Shown: piece by piece, positions 55,388 through 64,000 of the stretch
Layout: the number at the start of each line of letters is the position of its first letter
How positions within the stretch are numbered: the first letter of the stretch is position 1
NCBI GenBank assembly: GCA_014529385.2
Contig: CM043944.1
Span: 59,634,268 to 59,698,267 of the forward strand
From: Adiantum capillus-veneris
Lineage: Eukaryota; Streptophyta; Polypodiopsida; Polypodiales; Pteridaceae
Direction: 5' to 3'
DNA: 64,000 nucleotides
The notes under the pieces: model-generated
Seen by the model: only the letters and a program-made list of their open reading frames with translations
Databases searched by the model: none
What the model was told of the DNA's origin: nothing
Position numbers and translations under genes: made by a program

Positions 55388-58209
55388 GAGATAACTCTCA
55401 ACAAGAGGTTTTACAAAGGCTAACTCAACAGCTTGAGAACCTCACTCTGAATCTAGTACAAGGCCTACCTCAACAACGACAACCAAGAGAAGGGAATCGC
55501 AATCAACGAAGACAAGCTCAAGAGTTGCGATGTTGGAATTGCAATGAAATGGGCCATGGCATGTACAATTGTCCACATCCAAGGCGACTTCTGGGAGACA
55601 TATATCCCCCCAGACCACCTCCTCTCACTGTGCAGCAAGAACAAGCTCAAGGCCCACAAATCCTTCGTCGACCACCACCACCAGCAAATATACCTCCCGT
55701 CCCACATGAGGAGGAAGAAAGAGGAGTCAACATCATCAAGCTAGAAGAGGTAATAGATGAGCATACTCGAAACTTTGATGTTATGCCGGCAGAAAAACGC
55801 ACAAGAGCACATGATAAGGATGAAGACATGAGAAGTGAAGGAACAAATTCAGCCAGAAGGGACAAGAAGAAGAAGTCAAAGATGGAAGAAGCTGAAAGTA
55901 GCAGGAAGAAAAGATCAAGGCGAAGGGAAATTGGTATCAACGACTTCCCATTGGGAAAGGAGCTAGAGCCCTACAACATCCTGGAGGATTTACAAACCCA
56001 AAAGCCAAACATTTCATGGCCTCAACTTCTACACCTATCAGCCAAAGTAAGAAGGCAATGGTCAAAGTTGGTAAGTACAAGAATTCCAAAAAAGAAAGCA
56101 AATCTTTCCATTAAGGTTGTGGCCTCAAAGCTACAAAAAGATGTGGAACCCATTGTGGATGCTTACATAAGGGGTAAAAAGGTGTCTAATGTATATGTTG
56201 ATGGTGGAGCTCAAATATGTGTGATCACGGAAAAATCAATGAACAGGTTAGGGCTTGAAATTACAAAGTCCTCTAATTGTCAAGTTAGGCTAGCCAACAA
56301 CTCAAGTGTGAAGTGTTTGGGGATCATTGAAAATGTAAAAGTCTCTGTATGTAACATAGATGCACGAGTGGATATGTATGTCATGCCAGCTAAGGGGGAG
56401 GGCTATCCCATCATCCTAGGGAGACCTTGGCTCATTGCTGTGAATGCAGATCAAAAATGGGGAAGTGGTCGTTTGATTCTTAAGAAGGGTCAACCGGTGG
56501 TGTATGATTGGCGAGAAGGAAAGCAACTAGATATCAACTATGAAACCACGGCAGATGAAGAGAGTGAGGAGGAGAGTCCTTACTCAAGTGATGAGGAAGC
56601 ATCAACCAGTGCATCAACCAGTGAAGAGGAGTCTTCTTTGGAGGTAATGGGAATTGTATTCAACGCCAACACTCAAGATGTTCCAGTAGAAGAAAAGCCA
56701 ACAGACAATCACACACGAGGGGATGAAAGATGCCACCACCTTGAAGAAGGATTTGAGAAGATGCTTGCAAAAGATCTTACTTATGAGGAGAAGAGGTCCT
56801 ACATCAATATGTTAAGGAGGTATCCCAATTTGTTTATCACTGACTACTCACAAATAAGAGGTGTAGATGTAATAGAGCATCGAATTGAATTGAAACCAGG
56901 GACCAAACCCGTGGCTCAAAAGTTAAGGCGACTAGGATCTGTGCAACAAAAGGCTCTCCTACAGGAAGTGAATCGACTCTTGAAGGCTAGATTCATCTAT
57001 CCAGTATCCAACTCCGAATGGGTATCACCTATTGTAGTCACTCCCAAGAAGAATGGTAAGTGGAGGGTCTGCGTGGATTACAAACCCCTCAACGCTGCGA
57101 CAAAGAGGGACCACTTCCCTCTCCCTTTCCAAGATGAAATTTTGAATGAAGTAGCAGGTCACGAATGCTACACGGTGTGTGATGGGTATTCAGGATATTT
57201 TCAAATTAGAATAGCAGAAGAATACCAACCAAAAACCACCTTCATCACACCTTGGGGATGTTTTGCATTCAGAGTAATGCCCTTTGGGCTCACCAATGCT
57301 CCTAGCACCTTCATGAGATTCACAATATTTGTATTTCAGTCATTCTTTGGAAAATCTATAAGAGTCTTTATGGATGATTTCTGTATTTATAGTTGTAGAT
57401 CACTTCATTGCCAAAAGGTTGAAGAGGGGCTTAAGAGGCTCCATCAATTTGGGGGACAACTCAACCCAGAGAAGTGTCATATCGGTGAATCTCAGGTGGT
57501 TTTGCTAGGCCATGTGGTTTCTTCACAAGGAATTCAAGTGGATCCCTCTAAAGTAGAGGCCCTTTTGTCATTATCTCCACCAACAACAACTAAGGAGCTA
57601 ATGACCTTCAACCACAAAGTGAGGTACATGTCTCGCTTCATCCATCTCCTAGCAGAAGCCATCGCCCCTTTGCATAGGTTGGCAAGCCAATCTACATTTG
57701 AATGGGGGAGGGAACATGCAAAATGTTTTGAGGAAGTGAAGGGCATTCTTAGCTCTCTCCCAATCCTAATGCCACCAGATCCAAAGGAGACCTACTATGT
57801 CACTCCAAGTGTAGGTTTCGAAGCAATTGGTGTTGTTTTGATGCAAAAAGATCCTAAAACATCATACATGAGGCCGATCTATTTTGCAAGCAAGGTGATG
57901 ACTCCGGCCGAGAAGGGATACACTGAAATGGAGAAAGTGGTCTTTGCAATCTTGTTTGCGGTAAGGAAGTTTAGATCGTATCTTCTCCCTGTGCCATTTG
58001 TTTTTCTCACCTTAGAGCACAATCTACCATATGTAGTACAACACATGAGCCTCTCATCTAGAATAGCAAAGTGGGTGCTTGAACTCCAAGAATTTGAATA
58101 CACTTTCCTTGTAGAAGATAGCACAAGAGCAGGACTTGCAGACATTCTCACCTACAAAGTGAGAGAAAGGGAAGGATCACGACTACAAAGAGATGAAGGC
58201 TCAAAATAG
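55345..58209 (+). pseudogene. Element F: nucleocapsid, protease, RT, gypsy RNase H
   Basis: Zinc knuckle CWNCNEMGHGMYNC (near 55,530) fits CX2CX4HX4C. A basic Lys/Arg-rich linker follows, then protease YVDGGAQICVIT with flap YPIILGRPWLIAVN. RT: ARFIYPVSNSEWVSPIVV, CVDYKPLNAATKRDHF, CDGYSGYFQIRIA, MPFGLTNAPSTFM and the active site RVFMDDFCIYS. The RNase H begins YYVTPSVGFEAIGVVLMQ, with Thr-Pro where the catalytic Asp belongs, and continues YFASKVMTPAEKGYTEME and FRSYLLPVPFVFLT. TAG at 58,207-58,209 interrupts the polyprotein before the second RNase H, most simply a Gln codon turned stop. Confidence 0.9.
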
Positions 58210-60096
58210 TTCAAAGTGAAGGAGATTGATAATGCCCATACTTTATGCTTTGACGGAGCTTATCAACGCCAACAAGACAAAGCAGCAGGGGGAATCATCA
58301 TTTTGAACCCACAAAAGGAGGTAATGGTTAGAAAAGGTATCACTCTACCCAGTGTTCACTCTAACAATGAGGCTGAGTATGCTGCTCTAACCCTTGGGTT
58401 AGAAGAATGCAAAGAATTAGGCATACAAAGACTTATTATAAAAGGTGATTCTTTGCTAGTGGTCAGGCAAATCCAAGGGACTTGGAGGTGCAAGAATCGT
58501 ACATTGTTTGAGTGGCTTAGTAGTGTAAGAGCTTTGATGAAGGGTTTTAAAGCAACACAGGTACAACACATTGTGAGAACTCATAACAAGGAAGCAGACT
58601 TACTCGCAAATAAAAAGCTTCAAATGGCGGTAGGAGGTGTGAAACTATATGAACCCAAATATCAAGGTCAAGAGGAGCTAAAAGATATTATCTTCTTTCT
58701 ACAAGCAGGTGAGTGTCCCAAACACTTAGACAAGGTGCAAAGACATAGACTAGTTCAGAAGGCCACACCTTACCAGTTGATCGGGGATGATTTATATCAC
58801 AAAGGGAAAGATTTGGTCTTGAGGAGAGTACCAGGTGTGCAAGAGATAGAGAAAATTCTTCTTTCATGTCATGATGATGTCTGTGGTGGTCACTTTTCTC
58901 AAGATATTACAAGTAGGAAGATTTTACAAGCAGGGTTTATTTAGCCAAGCTTACATCGTGATGTCCAATATTGGTGTAAGGCATGTAAGCCATGCCAAAT
59001 TGCTGGGGATAGACGACTAACATATGAGCCTCGAGTCCCAATAATATCTTATGGCCCTTTTGAAAAGTGGGGTGTGGATGCAATAGGTCCCCTACCTCGT
59101 ACTTCTACAGGGAAGGTTTTCATCATCATGGGTGTTGACTACATGACACGATGGGCGGAAGCAACAAGCACAACCCGAATCACAGCTGAAGAGGTATCAA
59201 AGTTTATTTTTGATCATATTTGTAGTAGGTTTGGAACACCCCTAGAAATCTTATTAGACCGAGGCCCGGGTTTTAGGGCTGACCTTCTGAATGATCTCTT
59301 GAGGAGGTTAAAAGTGAAACACCTACATTCCACACCCTACTATCCTCAATGCAATGGATTGGTGGAAAAAGTGAATGGAATGATATGTAAGATCATTTCT
59401 AAGCAGGTTGTGGACCGTCCTAATGATTGGGATCGCCATTTGACGGCTGCTCTTTGGGCGTATAGGACATCTTTCAAGGTATCTACCCAATTCACCCCTT
59501 TTCATCTAGTTTATGGACAGGAGGCACTTCTCCCCATTGAGGTAGAGCTCTCAAGCTTGCGCGTTCTTGCAAGAGTGGCAAAAAAACCAAAAGAGGTTCT
59601 ACATGAAAGGATCTTAGATCTCCAACGACTTGAGCTAGATAGAGAAGAGTCCATTGATCACTACATCACCAAAGCGACAAGCCAAAGGGATAAAATCAAC
59701 AAGAAGCTCAAGGGGAAAGGATTGAAGGAAGGTATGTTGGTTCTTCGCTATGATAACCGACTTGATACTCGACTTGACAAAAAGTTTTTGCAAAGATGGG
59801 AGGGACCTTTCATGATAAAAACAAAGTTTGGGAATGGTAGTTACAGATTAGCAGATTTATCAGGAAAACTCCACAAGACCAGAGTCAATGGATGGAGATT
59901 AAAGCCCTACTTTCAACGTATCAATCCGTTGATAGGTAGTCATCTGTCTACATCGTCTAAGCTCCAAATTGACATGGCTCCCTTTGGCTTGGCAAATGCT
60001 CCACCTATTTTTAAAGCTTTGATGTGCAAAGAAGAACCAGCCTTGAAATCTGAACATACCCAAGGCAACCCTCCCATCTCCGATTTATGGGATTGA
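58210..60096 (+). pseudogene. Element F: second RNase H and integrase
   Basis: Same frame as the preceding part. Second RNase H: LCFDGAYQRQQ, NNEAEYAALTLGLEECKELG, IIKGDSLLVVRQI, HNKEADLLA; all four acidic positions are present. Integrase: zinc finger HDDVCGGHF...CKACKPCQ, with TAG 58,942-58,944 replacing the Trp of the VWPSLH motif. Core Asp in VDAIGPL, Asp in LLDRGPGF, Glu in GLVEKVNG, and C-terminal GPFMIKTKFGNGSYRLADLSG. The last 40 residues are unusual: they contain DMAPFGLANAPPIFKALM, which looks like the RT motif MPFGL.NAP.TF, out of place at the end of integrase. Confidence 0.88.
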
Positions 60097-60271
60097 GGTA
60101 ATGAAAAGCAGGTCTAATGGAGTAAAAGAGTGCATGACACTCCTCCTATCGGAAAAAAAAAAAGTGAAAAAGGAAAAATGACAAAAAAAGAGAAAAAAAA
60201 AAGGAAAGAAAAAGAAGCAACACCATCCTCCTAAAGATATGAATATCTCTAGGCTTGGGGGAGGGCTAATA
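60097..60271 (+). other. 3' untranslated region of F with purine-rich tracts
   Basis: 60,151-60,217 is an almost pure A/G tract. A second, shorter one, GGCTTGGGGGAGGGCTAATA, ends at the 3' LTR and is the likely second-strand primer. The long A-rich tract may have grown by slippage. Confidence 0.75.
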
Positions 60272-62348
60272 TGAGTGGCATAAAATAATCACCATGTTTT
60301 TGCAACATTTGTCAGCCTACTCAACGTCCTCTTCCTCATATGTGTATATATTTTTCTACGCTATTAAGTTATCTAGAGTAAATTCCCCCTCTTCGTTTAA
60401 CCTTTGTGGCGACACATACATTATACTCTTCTCAAAAAAGTCACCTTAGTCATATATTTATATTACCACCCTTTTCTTTTTTGCTTTGTAAATAGAATAA
60501 GCATACAATAACCAACTATATACCCCCAAACTTTCTTACCTCTTTTGAATTAGTAGTAGAAAAATAATATATCCATCTTCCACCCCATATAGATAAATTC
60601 CCATGGAAATCAACTCTCCACTTGTCTTTACCAAAGATTATGGTCCCTCTCTACAAGTCTTCTATGCCCCCTACATAGGTGGCCCAATATCTCTTAAGAA
60701 TATACATATAGTTTTTCTCCTTTCAAAAAAGACTCCAATTGTATATTCTTTTCACAAGCAAATAATATTGGGCCCTCCTCTATTTGTTTAAGCATCATAG
60801 CCTTTTGAAAAAGCATGATTCCCCTTGGATGCATACAAGCAAAGGGCCCATACAAGAAGACTTGGAAGCAAAAGGTTCCCTAGCCTAGTGTGGACCTCCC
60901 AAACCGAATTCCTTGGTGCATGGGCGTGAAGAATAGTCCAAATTCATATCAAACATGTTGAGAAGGTCAATTTTGCCTTTTGAAGCATGTCATTCCGAGC
61001 TACAGGTAAAAAGTTATGGTCAAAATAGTGTAAATCTGACAGATTCGCAGCAAAAGGGAACTGTAAATCAAGTAAATCAAGAGGGTGAGATCTTATTTTT
61101 TCCCTACTCATCTTCTAGAAGAGCAATGAGTGTTCAAGGTCACTTGCATGTGATGGGACCAACCTAAAGATGCTTTCTAAATGCCAAGGCAGACAAGTTG
61201 AGATACCCCGCAAGAGCCACCCGTAGGGCCTCATGGTGGGGCCCACCTACATTATGCACCCCTATGGAGCCTTCACGGTCTAAAATGATATTTTTGGTGA
61301 ATAAATAGTCCCTTTTATGTCCAATATTCAATGAGTGGTCAAAGGACACTTAATTAGGTCTAATCACTTACTCTAATTAAGTGTAGCATAATCCCACTCC
61401 TACACAACTATAAATAGCCCCCCTTGGAGAGACTCAAGGACACACACCTATATTTTCAACTTCATGTTGTTTCTTGATCAATAGTAGAGAAAACCCCAAC
61501 TCTCCCTCTTTCACATCCTCCCTCCTAACCTTCCTCTTTGGAGGAAGAGCAACTCTATTCTCCACTCTTTCCATTCTACAATCTCTTACTCCATCAACCC
61601 AATAAATCATTTGTAGCACCTCAATAACTTGTAAATACGTCATGATCTCTCTCATGGTTATGTTAATGATCATGAAATCATCTTCAAAACTTTCAAGTGT
61701 CGCAATTCGTGATGGTTAGCAAGCGTCGGTCCTCCCCTTAAAAGGTGTGCGAGAAATCAAGTAAGTGTTCTATTCTCAATTTACCATTGGTTTGTTTCTC
61801 CACATTTATTCAATTGGTCTAAAGAAATTTCTCACTCCAACTCTCTTTTGCTTCATTACATATGCATGTAGCTACCTCTCATGGTGATTTTATTTGTGTC
61901 ACGGCAATGCATAGATGGAGACGAGCTCTCTATGCAAAGTGTGTTAGTTTGATGTAATTGATTCTCCTGTGTGTTTGAGAGGCAAGTCTTGTGTGCATGA
62001 TTTTTTTTGATGAGTGCTTGAGAGAGGAAGAGTTTGGATGTATTATGGGTATTCTTATGGGGAGAAGGTGAATGCTATTCCACAAATTGCATATTTCATT
62101 TTGATGCACGGCATTGGGTTGCATAATCGTTGATGGTGTTCAAGTGTCCAAAGTGTATATAGAGTAAAGGGGTTTTCAAAGTGTGTTGCTTGAGTGGGTG
62201 AGTGCAAGTGTCATTTTGATTGGTTTCCTTCTCCACTCCCAAAAGAAGGTGGTGCCCCAAGTAGTGTGCGTACCTCTTTACGAACATTTTGTGAGGGTAG
62301 GCCCATTGGTTTGGGTTTAGAGGCCCCATTTCAAAAAGCTCGCCCTCA
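60272..62348 (+). repeat. 3' LTR of F (2,077 bp)
   Basis: Copy of 52,054-54,130. TATA box at 61,409-61,416. It ends directly against CCAT and the remainder of the E LTR. Confidence 0.95.
61409..61416 (+). promoter_or_regulatory. TATA box of the 3' LTR of F
   Basis: TATAAATA in the same CACAACTATAAATAGCCCCC context as the 5' LTR copy. It faces the remaining 3' LTR of E and the antisense side of copia D's protease and Gag. Confidence 0.55.
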
Positions 62349-62352
62349 CCAT

Positions 62353-62572
62353 ATACATGTGGTAGTGATGTGTGTGAACACACTAGAACCGTCGGGGCAT
62401 TTTTTCCCTCTTTAGGAGGTTTTTTCCCCCGTGCATTGTATATACGCCCACTACTCTAGGGCTATCTATTTTTTTCCATTGCACACTAAGTAACACACTC
62501 TCTATTGTGTGCCTTGAGCTTCCTTCGTCTTCTCCAAGCTGTGTGTGTTTCTCTGCAACCCTAATTTCAACA
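62353..62572 (+). repeat. Remaining 220 bp of the 3' LTR of E
   Basis: Continues ATACATGTGGTAG after the CCAT duplication and ends TTTCAACA before the CAATT duplication. With the 9 bp at 52,045 it gives a 229-bp LTR, 13 bp longer than the 5' copy because of GTGTGAACACACT-like extra sequence near 62,375. Confidence 0.9.
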
Positions 62573-62577
62573 CAATT

Positions 62578-63661
62578 GTCCTGTAGAGATCAAATTTTTG
62601 CGAAGAGAAGGAACATGCCTAACATCTTTAAGCTTCCATTCATTTCCGTTAGCAGTTTTGACAGAAACTCCACCTTTGCCGACAATCTCACAAGCTTCAT
62701 CATCTCCCAAGTATACATACCCAAAATTACCTTTGATATAATCTTGGAAATGTTACTTGTGTGGTGTCGCATGGAATGAAGCCCCGGAATCTACTATGCA
62801 TGAATTAGATACATTGTCTAATAAAAGAATTAGAGCATCTTGCTCTACTTTACCTGCCACATTGGCCTCTGATGTTGGCTTGTTGTCTTGAGACTCAGTC
62901 TCCTTCTTCTTCTTGGACCAGCAATCCTTTTTGACGTAGCCCTTCTTGCCGCAGTTCCAACATTCAAGAACTGAATTTGTGCGTGACTTGCTCCGTCTTG
63001 AGCGATCACGACCCTTTTGGTTTTTGAACCTCTCCTTAGGCCTTCCTCTTGTTTCCACACACAATGCAGCACTTGATGATTCTCCTGTGCTTCTCCTTCG
63101 TATTTCCTCGCTTAGGAGAACACCCACAACATCATCAAACTTAAGAGTATTTGTGCAAGAAATAGAATTACTTACAGCCATCACAAGGCTGTCCCAACTA
63201 TTCGGTAGAGATGATAGTATAAGGAGAGCTCGCACTTCGTCATCGAAATTGATTTTCACCGATCGAAGTTGACTTATGTTTGTGTTAAATTCATTTAGGT
63301 GTTCTGCAACTGGACCATTCTCTGCCATCTTTAAATTGAACAAGCGCTTCATAAGAAATACCTTATTGGATGCCAATGGTTTCTCGTAGAAGTCATCAAG
63401 TGACTTCATCAAGTCCTCCATTATCTTCTTCTCCGAAACATTGAAGGCCACCGTTAACGCCAAGCTTAACCGGATTGTTCCCAGTGCCTTTCGATCAAGG
63501 ACAATCCATGCTTCATCTGCCATCGTTGCGGGCTTCTTTGCAAGACCGTCTAGTGGCAGATAGAGGTCCTTCTGGTAGAGATAGTCTTCAATCTGCATCT
63601 TCCAATGTTGGTAGTTTTTGCCGTTGAACTTCTCAATCTTGAGCTTCCCTTCCTGCGCCAT
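62578..63661 (-). pseudogene. Copia D: Gag and protease
   Basis: Minus strand; start taken at ATG 63,661 (MAQEGKLKIEKFNGKNYQHW), three codons after a non-ATG frame opening. Gag domain to about residue 210 (LLILSSLPNSWDSLVMAV). The zinc knuckle reads CWNCGKKGYVKKDC with Tyr in the His position of CX2CX4HX4C, a CAC-to-TAC type change. The protease motif CIVDSGASFHATP is intact. A TAA at 62,753-62,755 follows within four codons, after which the same frame continues (HFQDYIKGNFGYVYLG...VRHVPSLRKNLISTGQL) to the E insertion. The matching downstream part is at 47,273. Confidence 0.9.
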
Positions 63662-63721
63662 AACTCCCACTCAATTCAAGGAATCCTTTCCTTGAGATAA
63701 CTTAGCTACGAGCAAACCTTC

Positions 63722-63734
63722 CTCTGATACCAGT
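63722..63734 (-). other. Primer binding site of D (initiator Met tRNA type)
   Basis: The minus strand reads ACTGGTATCAGAGG right after the 5' LTR end (CCTAACA). TGGTATCAGAG matches the initiator Met tRNA complement. Confidence 0.8.
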
Positions 63735-64000
63735 TGTTAGGAAATATGACGTAGCTAAATAGATATTTGAGTAGATTACTTAATGGAGAGAGATAGATTT
63801 CACACACAAGAGATTATAGAGTAGAGAGAGAGAGAGAGAGAGTACACACGATATACGTGGTTCACCCAATGTGGGCTACGTCCACAGGAAAGTAGCCACT
63901 CAATGGGATTATACCCTTAATGGAGCTCCCGTCTTGCTTCACTCTCACCACCTCACACTCATCTTGTTGCATTAACTTCACACTATGAAATGTGTGTAGA
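63735..64000 (-). repeat. 5' LTR of copia D (incomplete at window end)
   Basis: Copy of the 43,693 LTR, starting TGTTAGGAAATATGACG on the plus strand, with a (GA)n run at about 63,823-63,841. The outer part lies outside the window. Confidence 0.9.

Larger units (their letters stand above)
52054..62348 (+). mobile_element. Ty3/gypsy (Tat-like) element F
   Basis: LTRs 52,054-54,130 and 60,272-62,348 are each 2,077 bp, beginning TGAGTGGCATAAAAT and ending GCTCGCCCTCA. By eye, they differ at fewer than 20 positions (under 1%). TSD CCAT at 52,050-52,053 and 62,349-62,352; if the LTR ends at C, ACCAT fits. Order: primer site, two small frames, Gag, protease, RT, two RNases H, integrase, purine tract. 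This is the youngest and most complete gypsy copy in the window, yet it has a gag frameshift and two in-frame stops. Confidence 0.95.
47274..62572 (+). mobile_element. Ty1/copia element E (plus strand), carrying nested F
   Basis: 5' LTR 47,274-47,489 starts TGTTACCATATACATG and ends CCAACA. The 3' LTR starts at 52,045, is split by F after 9 bp, and resumes at 62,353-62,572. TSD CAATT on both sides. Removing E restores the copia D sequence across GQL/DDEG. A primer site for initiator Met tRNA follows the 5' LTR, and a purine tract (CTCCAGGGGGGATT) precedes the 3' LTR. Confidence 0.92.
43693..64000 (-). mobile_element. Ty1/copia element D (minus strand, runs past window end), carrying nested E and F
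   Basis: 3' LTR 43,693-44,399; pol 44,450-47,273; insertion of E (47,274-62,572, with CAATT duplicated at 47,269-47,273 and 62,573-62,577); protease and Gag 62,578-63,661; iMet-type primer site; and the 5' LTR from 63,735 to beyond 64,000. The two LTRs are close copies except for a gap of about 37 bp in the right one (CTTTAGTACATCAAAAGAAG and following is present only on the left). The right end and the target duplication of D cannot be seen. Confidence 0.9.

Overview
This window looks like nuclear DNA of a land plant with a large, repeat-rich genome. A fern or another seed-free plant is my best guess. The evidence is decayed PPR repeats of the chloroplast/mitochondrial RNA-processing type, plant-type Ty1/copia and Tat-like Ty3/gypsy retrotransposons with iMet or GGGGGC-type primer sites, and almost no cellular coding sequence. 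The species call is inference. I found no intact host gene, tRNA, rRNA or CRISPR.

Layout. 1-4,266: repeats, including a 90-bp tandem repeat with a GA microsatellite, a 316-bp tandem array, and a short motif (GGTCCACCACTTGTCCAA and variants) scattered over the whole stretch. 4,267-7,494 (+): a large transposase-like reading frame broken by a single TAG. 8,647 to about 12,680 (-): a second, unrelated transposase-like gene with a recognisable intron and several frameshifts. Its intron and 3' flank carry related arrays of CACACATAATAGCATAG-like units. 12,808-19,880: PPR pseudogene remains, split by an LTR element (G, 13,475-18,009) that codes only a Gag-like protein. 19,900-24,200: microsatellites and unrecognised sequence.

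24,200-64,000 is a nested tower of LTR retrotransposons that can be ordered from target-site duplications. Copia C (-) is the base. Tat-like gypsy A (+, 26,168-43,292, TSD CTAG) and copia D (-, 43,693 to beyond the window) both landed in C. Tat-like gypsy B (-, 29,371-37,165) sits in A and has replaced A's gag and protease. Copia E (+, 47,274-62,572, TSD CAATT) landed in D. Tat-like gypsy F (+, 52,054-62,348, TSD CCAT) landed 9 bp inside the 3' LTR of E.

The most interesting signals are: (1) a pair of conserved ~70-residue reading frames between the primer site and gag in both A and F, paralogous to each other, swapped in order between the two elements, and showing synonymous-biased divergence; (2) the gag-only element G with an intact 669-residue frame and an inverted segment in one LTR; (3) the two transposase-like genes next to dense repeat arrays; (4) loss of the catalytic Asp from the gypsy RNase H of all three Tat-like elements while the extra RNase H keeps its acidic residues; (5) nonsense and active-site changes that are mostly G:C to A:T transitions, as expected for methylated, silenced repeats.
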